Shown: positions 61,515 to 64,000 of the stretch, in pieces | Layout of the letters: each line of letters begins with the position of its first letter | Numbering within the stretch: the stretch's first letter is position 1 | Origin: JBBQFD01 sp038321575 | Lineage (GTDB): Bacteria > Bacillota_I > Bacilli_A > RF39 > UBA660 | DNA: 64,000 nt | Assembly (NCBI GenBank): GCA_038321575.1 | Contig: JBBQFD010000001.1 | Coordinates: 14,009-78,008 of the forward strand | Reading direction: 5' to 3' | Made by a program: the position numbers and the translations under genes | The notes under the pieces: generated by a model | Database searches by the model: none | The model's input: only the letters and a program-made list of their open reading frames with translations | What the model was told of the DNA's origin: nothing

Positions 61515-62317
61515 AGTTTATCCACCATCACATTCATATCAAAGATCATCTCATCAATTAAGTTATAAAACATTAATTTTAATGATAATAATGCCATAAA
61601 TGGTAATTCAAGCCCTAGTTTATGTAATTCTTTTTCATAAGTTAAAACTATTTCTTTAGTATCATAATACTCAATATTACCATCATTTAAAACAATAATA
61701 TCGTCTCCATATATACTTTCTTCCATATCATGAGTAACATTAATGATGGTTAAATCACTTTCTTGATGCATCTTAATTAATAAATCAAATATTTGATCTC
61801 TAGTATCTTTTTCAACCATTGATAAAGCTTCATCTAAAATTAAGATTTTAGGTTGATTAATTAATGCTGCTGCTAATGAAACAATTTGTTTTTGACCACT
61901 ACTTAAAGTATGTGGTTCATGATTTAAAATATCATCTAAGTTAAACTTCTTACTAATAGCACTAATTTTAGCTTTAATTTCTTTAGTAGAATAACTCATG
62001 TTTTCTAAAGAGAAAGCTAAATCATCCATAACAGTTTGTGCTACAAATTGATTATCCGGGTTTTCAAAAACAACCCCAATAACTTTTCTGATGTTTTCTA
62101 AATGTTCATTATTTAAAACAAGGTTATTAACATTAATATAAGACTCCGTTTTAAGTAAACCTAAAATAAGTCTCACTAAAGTACTCTTACCACTACCGTT
62201 TGGTCCTATAATGGTGGTAAAACTACCTTTTTCAATATCTAAGTTTAACCCGTTAAATATCATCTTTTCATCATATTTAAACTTTAAATCACGAATTATA
62301 ATGATATTATCCATCAT
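61505..62317 (-). CDS. ecfA1: ECF transporter ATPase EcfA1
   Basis: This 270-residue ABC-type ATPase has Walker A TIIGPNGSGKSTLVRLILG near residue 36, signature LSSGQKQIVSLAAAL and a Walker B reading LILDEALSMVEKDT (LDEA where most ABC proteins have LDEP). The switch His is in NVTHDME. GAGGTGAG precedes the ATG pair. It is the first gene of the ecfA1-ecfA2-ecfT-truA operon, separated from rplQ by a terminator. Confidence 0.94.
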   Translation of the reverse strand: MMDNIIIIRDLKFKYDEKMIFNGLNLDIEKGSFTTIIGPNGSGKSTLVRLILGLLKTESYINVNNLVLNNEHLENIRKVIGVVFENPDNQFVAQTVMDDLAFSLENMSYSTKEIKAKISAISKKFNLDDILNHEPHTLSSGQKQIVSLAAALINQPKILILDEALSMVEKDTRDQIFDLLIKMHQESDLTIINVTHDMEESIYGDDIIVLNDGNIEYYDTKEIVLTYEKELHKLGLELPFMALLSLKLMFYNLIDEMIFDMNVMVDKLWK

Positions 62318-62375
62318 CTCACCTCGCCGTATTTACTATTATAGTATATTTAGTCTTTTTTTACAATGTTATCGG

Positions 62376-62403
62376 TCATGAAAAAAGGAGACTACTTGTC
62401 TCC
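62376..62403 (-). terminator. Intrinsic terminator of rplQ with stop codon in the hairpin
   Basis: Minus-strand RNA GGAGAC-AAGUA-GUCUCC followed by six U. The rplQ TAG stop (62392-62394) spans loop and stem base, so the terminator begins inside the coding region. Confidence 0.9.
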
Positions 62404-62745
62404 TTCAACTAATTCTAGAATTACGATAAGGGCATCATCGCCTCTACGTTCAGTAAGTTTTAAAATTCTGGTGTATCCACCATTTCTTTTTTCATATTTT
62501 TTAGCTAAAACATCAAACACTTTTTTAACTGCTTCATTATCGTTATTTAAAAACGCTAATGCTCTTCTTCTAGCTCCTAATGATCCATCTTTACCAAATG
62601 AAATCATTTTATCAACGAATTTACGTGTTTCTTTAGCACGAGTTTCTGTTGTTTTAATTGTTTCATTCATAATAAGATCTCTAGTTAGATTAGCCAGCAT
62701 ACTTCTACGGTGCTTGGTATCTACTCCTAATTTACGATAAGCCAT
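62392..62745 (-). CDS. rplQ: 50S ribosomal protein L17
   Basis: A 117-residue ribosomal protein starting MAYRKLGVDTKHRRSMLANL, with RAKETRKFVDKMISFGKDG and the C-terminal YTRILKLTERRGDDALIVILE, all typical of L17. It follows rpoA by 18 nt with an AGGAGG site. The last codons double as the upstream arm of the transcription terminator. Confidence 0.97.
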   Translation of the reverse strand: MAYRKLGVDTKHRRSMLANLTRDLIMNETIKTTETRAKETRKFVDKMISFGKDGSLGARRRALAFLNNDNEAVKKVFDVLAKKYEKRNGGYTRILKLTERRGDDALIVILELVEGDK

Positions 62746-62763
62746 AATTATTCCTCCTAACTA

Positions 62764-63714
62764 CTAATCTTCATCACGGAATTTAAGTCCCATATCTTTA
62801 ATCTTATCAATAACTTCTTTTAAAGATTTTTTACCTAAATTACGGATTTTCATCATTTCTAATTCTGATTTTTCTGTAAGATCACCTAAAGTATTAATTC
62901 CTGCTCTTTTTAAACAGTTATAAGCACGAACTGAGAAATCTAAATCATCAATTGATGTTTCTAATTTCTTAAGTTTGCTATCTTCTTGTTTAGCATTCAT
63001 AATACCAGTTGTATCAGCTATATCACTAAGATCCGTTAAAATATTAAAATGTTCAATTAAGATTTTTGATCCTAACGCTACTGCTTCTTCTGGACGAATT
63101 GATCCATTAGTATAAACATTTAAAATTAATTTATCATAGTTGGCATCTTGCCCAACACGAGCCGTTTCAACTTCATAACTAATTCTATCAATAGGTGAAT
63201 AAAGAGCATCAATTGGAATATATCCAATTTTGGTGTTCTCAATATACTTCTTGTTTTCATTTGATTGAACATAACCGCGTCCATTCGCAATAATCATTTC
63301 CATATCTAATTTTCCACCTTTAGATACAGTCGCGATAAAGTGGCTTGGATTAACGATTTCAATATCTGAATCAGCATCAATATCAGCTGCTGTTACCGTT
63401 CCTTCTTTAGAAATTGAAATACGAACAACTTTTTCTTCACTTGAATGGTTTTTGACAACCACTCCTTTAAGATTTAAAACAATCGTTGTTACATCTTCAA
63501 CAATTCCTTGCATTGTTTGAAATTCATGCATAACACCATTGATTTTAACAGCAATTATTGCACTACCAGGCATGCTTGATAGCATAACACGACGTAATGC
63601 ATTACCTAAAGTTGTACCGAAACCTCTTTCCAAAGGTTCTAGTTCAAATTTTCCATAGTTATTACCTTCAATATAATCAGTAATTTTGTAGATTGGTTTT
63701 TCAAAGTTTAACAC
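62764..63714 (-). CDS. rpoA: DNA-directed RNA polymerase subunit alpha
   Basis: A 316-residue alpha subunit. The N-terminal assembly domain has FELEPLERGFGTTLGNALRRVMLSS. A linker around residue 240 leads to the C-terminal domain with RAYNCLKRAGINTLGDL and RNLGKKSLKEVIDKI, which contacts promoter UP elements and activators. It lies between rpsK and rplQ, the standard bacterial order. Confidence 0.98.
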   Translation of the reverse strand: MLNFEKPIYKITDYIEGNNYGKFELEPLERGFGTTLGNALRRVMLSSMPGSAIIAVKINGVMHEFQTMQGIVEDVTTIVLNLKGVVVKNHSSEEKVVRISISKEGTVTAADIDADSDIEIVNPSHFIATVSKGGKLDMEMIIANGRGYVQSNENKKYIENTKIGYIPIDALYSPIDRISYEVETARVGQDANYDKLILNVYTNGSIRPEEAVALGSKILIEHFNILTDLSDIADTTGIMNAKQEDSKLKKLETSIDDLDFSVRAYNCLKRAGINTLGDLTEKSELEMMKIRNLGKKSLKEVIDKIKDMGLKFRDED

Positions 63715-63735
63715 TCTTACACACTCCTTTTCTTA

Positions 63736-64000
63736 TTAGCCACGAGGACGTTTTGGTGGACGACATCCGTTATGTGGTATTGGTGTTACATCAGCAATTG
63801 AAGTAATCTCAAGACCAGCAGTTTGTAATGAACGAATTGCTGTTTCTCTACCTGAACCTAATCCTTTTACAGATACTTCAACTTTTCTCATTCCCATATC
63901 GAATGCTACTTTACCAGCAGCTTCAGCTGACATACCGGCTGCAAATGGGGTAGATTTTTTACTACCTTTGAAACCTAATGTTCCAGCAGAAGCCCAACTA
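63736..64000 (-). CDS. rpsK: 30S ribosomal protein S11 (5' end beyond window)
   Basis: The minus strand is open to the window edge. It reads [20 protein letters not shown], then [32 protein letters not shown] and the conserved end [16 protein letters not shown] of S11. The N-terminal ~40 residues lie beyond base 64000. The internal ATG at 63933 is not the start. It precedes rpoA in the ribosomal alpha operon. Confidence 0.96.
   Translation of the reverse strand, partial: SWASAGTLGFKGSKKSTPFAAGMSAEAAGKVAFDMGMRKVEVSVKGLGSGRETAIRSLQTAGLEITSIADVTPIPHNGCRPPKRPRG

Overview
The window is a low-GC (roughly 30%) chromosomal segment of a wall-bearing, low-GC Gram-positive bacterium. The run rpsK-rpoA-rplQ-ecfA1-ecfA2-ecfT-truA-rplM-rpsI, MurE, an LtaS-type polymerase, an S-box (SAM-I) riboswitch and many GGAGG-type ribosome binding sites all point to Bacilli or a Bacilli relative (Erysipelotrichales, RF39 or Izemoplasmatales-like); the exact taxon is inference. 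TGA is used as a normal stop (for example at the ATGA junctions pgi/glucan synthase and DUF1295/DUF2177), so this is genetic code 11 and not the Mycoplasma code. Nearly all genes are on the minus strand.

Layout. 1-9 kb: the 5' part of murE, gltX, a small leader ORF with an orphan gene, a SHOCT membrane protein, an rlmD-NUDIX-acetyltransferase operon (the last gene frameshifted), ferredoxin, a GGDEF/EAL-like protein and a pseudouridine synthase. 9-16 kb: asnS, a response regulator-histidine kinase-LtaS-like locus, tRNA-Ala and a polytopic membrane protein. 16-20 kb: a variable segment of single-gene units (HD hydrolase, P-loop kinase, NUDIX) abutting a 12-gene tRNA operon. 20-27 kb: CvfD-like S1 protein, Nfu, trpS, patatin, riboswitch-controlled metK, lipoprotein and pgi. 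27-40 kb: a giant cyclic beta-1,2-glucan synthase homologue, a phosphohexomutase, and a 1195-residue prepilin-like protein with GLUG repeats. 40-51 kb: SDR, heliorhodopsin, DUF1328, several membrane and redox genes, and an ABC-2 exporter. 51-54 kb: a second segment of single-gene units downstream of tRNA-Trp. 54-64 kb: an Abi_2/HEPN-HtrA gene pair, RNA-modification genes, then the ribosomal protein/RNA polymerase/ECF transporter block.

Most unusual signal. At both variable segments, genes of integron-cassette-like function (NUDIX, P-loop kinase, GNAT, gluzincin, transglutaminase-like) each have their own promoter. Four of these genes are followed at once by a conserved 22-bp element resembling a tRNA 3' end (T-loop through CCA) with the same 3-nt expansion. 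Three of the four elements are followed by copies of tRNA-Pro-like or tRNA-Trp trailer and terminator sequence. I interpret these as an array of single-gene cassettes addressed to tRNA 3' ends; no recombinase is encoded here, so the mechanism is inference. Other highlights are a clear heliorhodopsin, the glucan synthase/pgi/phosphomutase cluster, a GLUG-repeat pseudopilin with a 1023-bp internal repeat, a 22-codon leader ORF, and intrinsic terminators that routinely overlap the stop codon of the gene they end.
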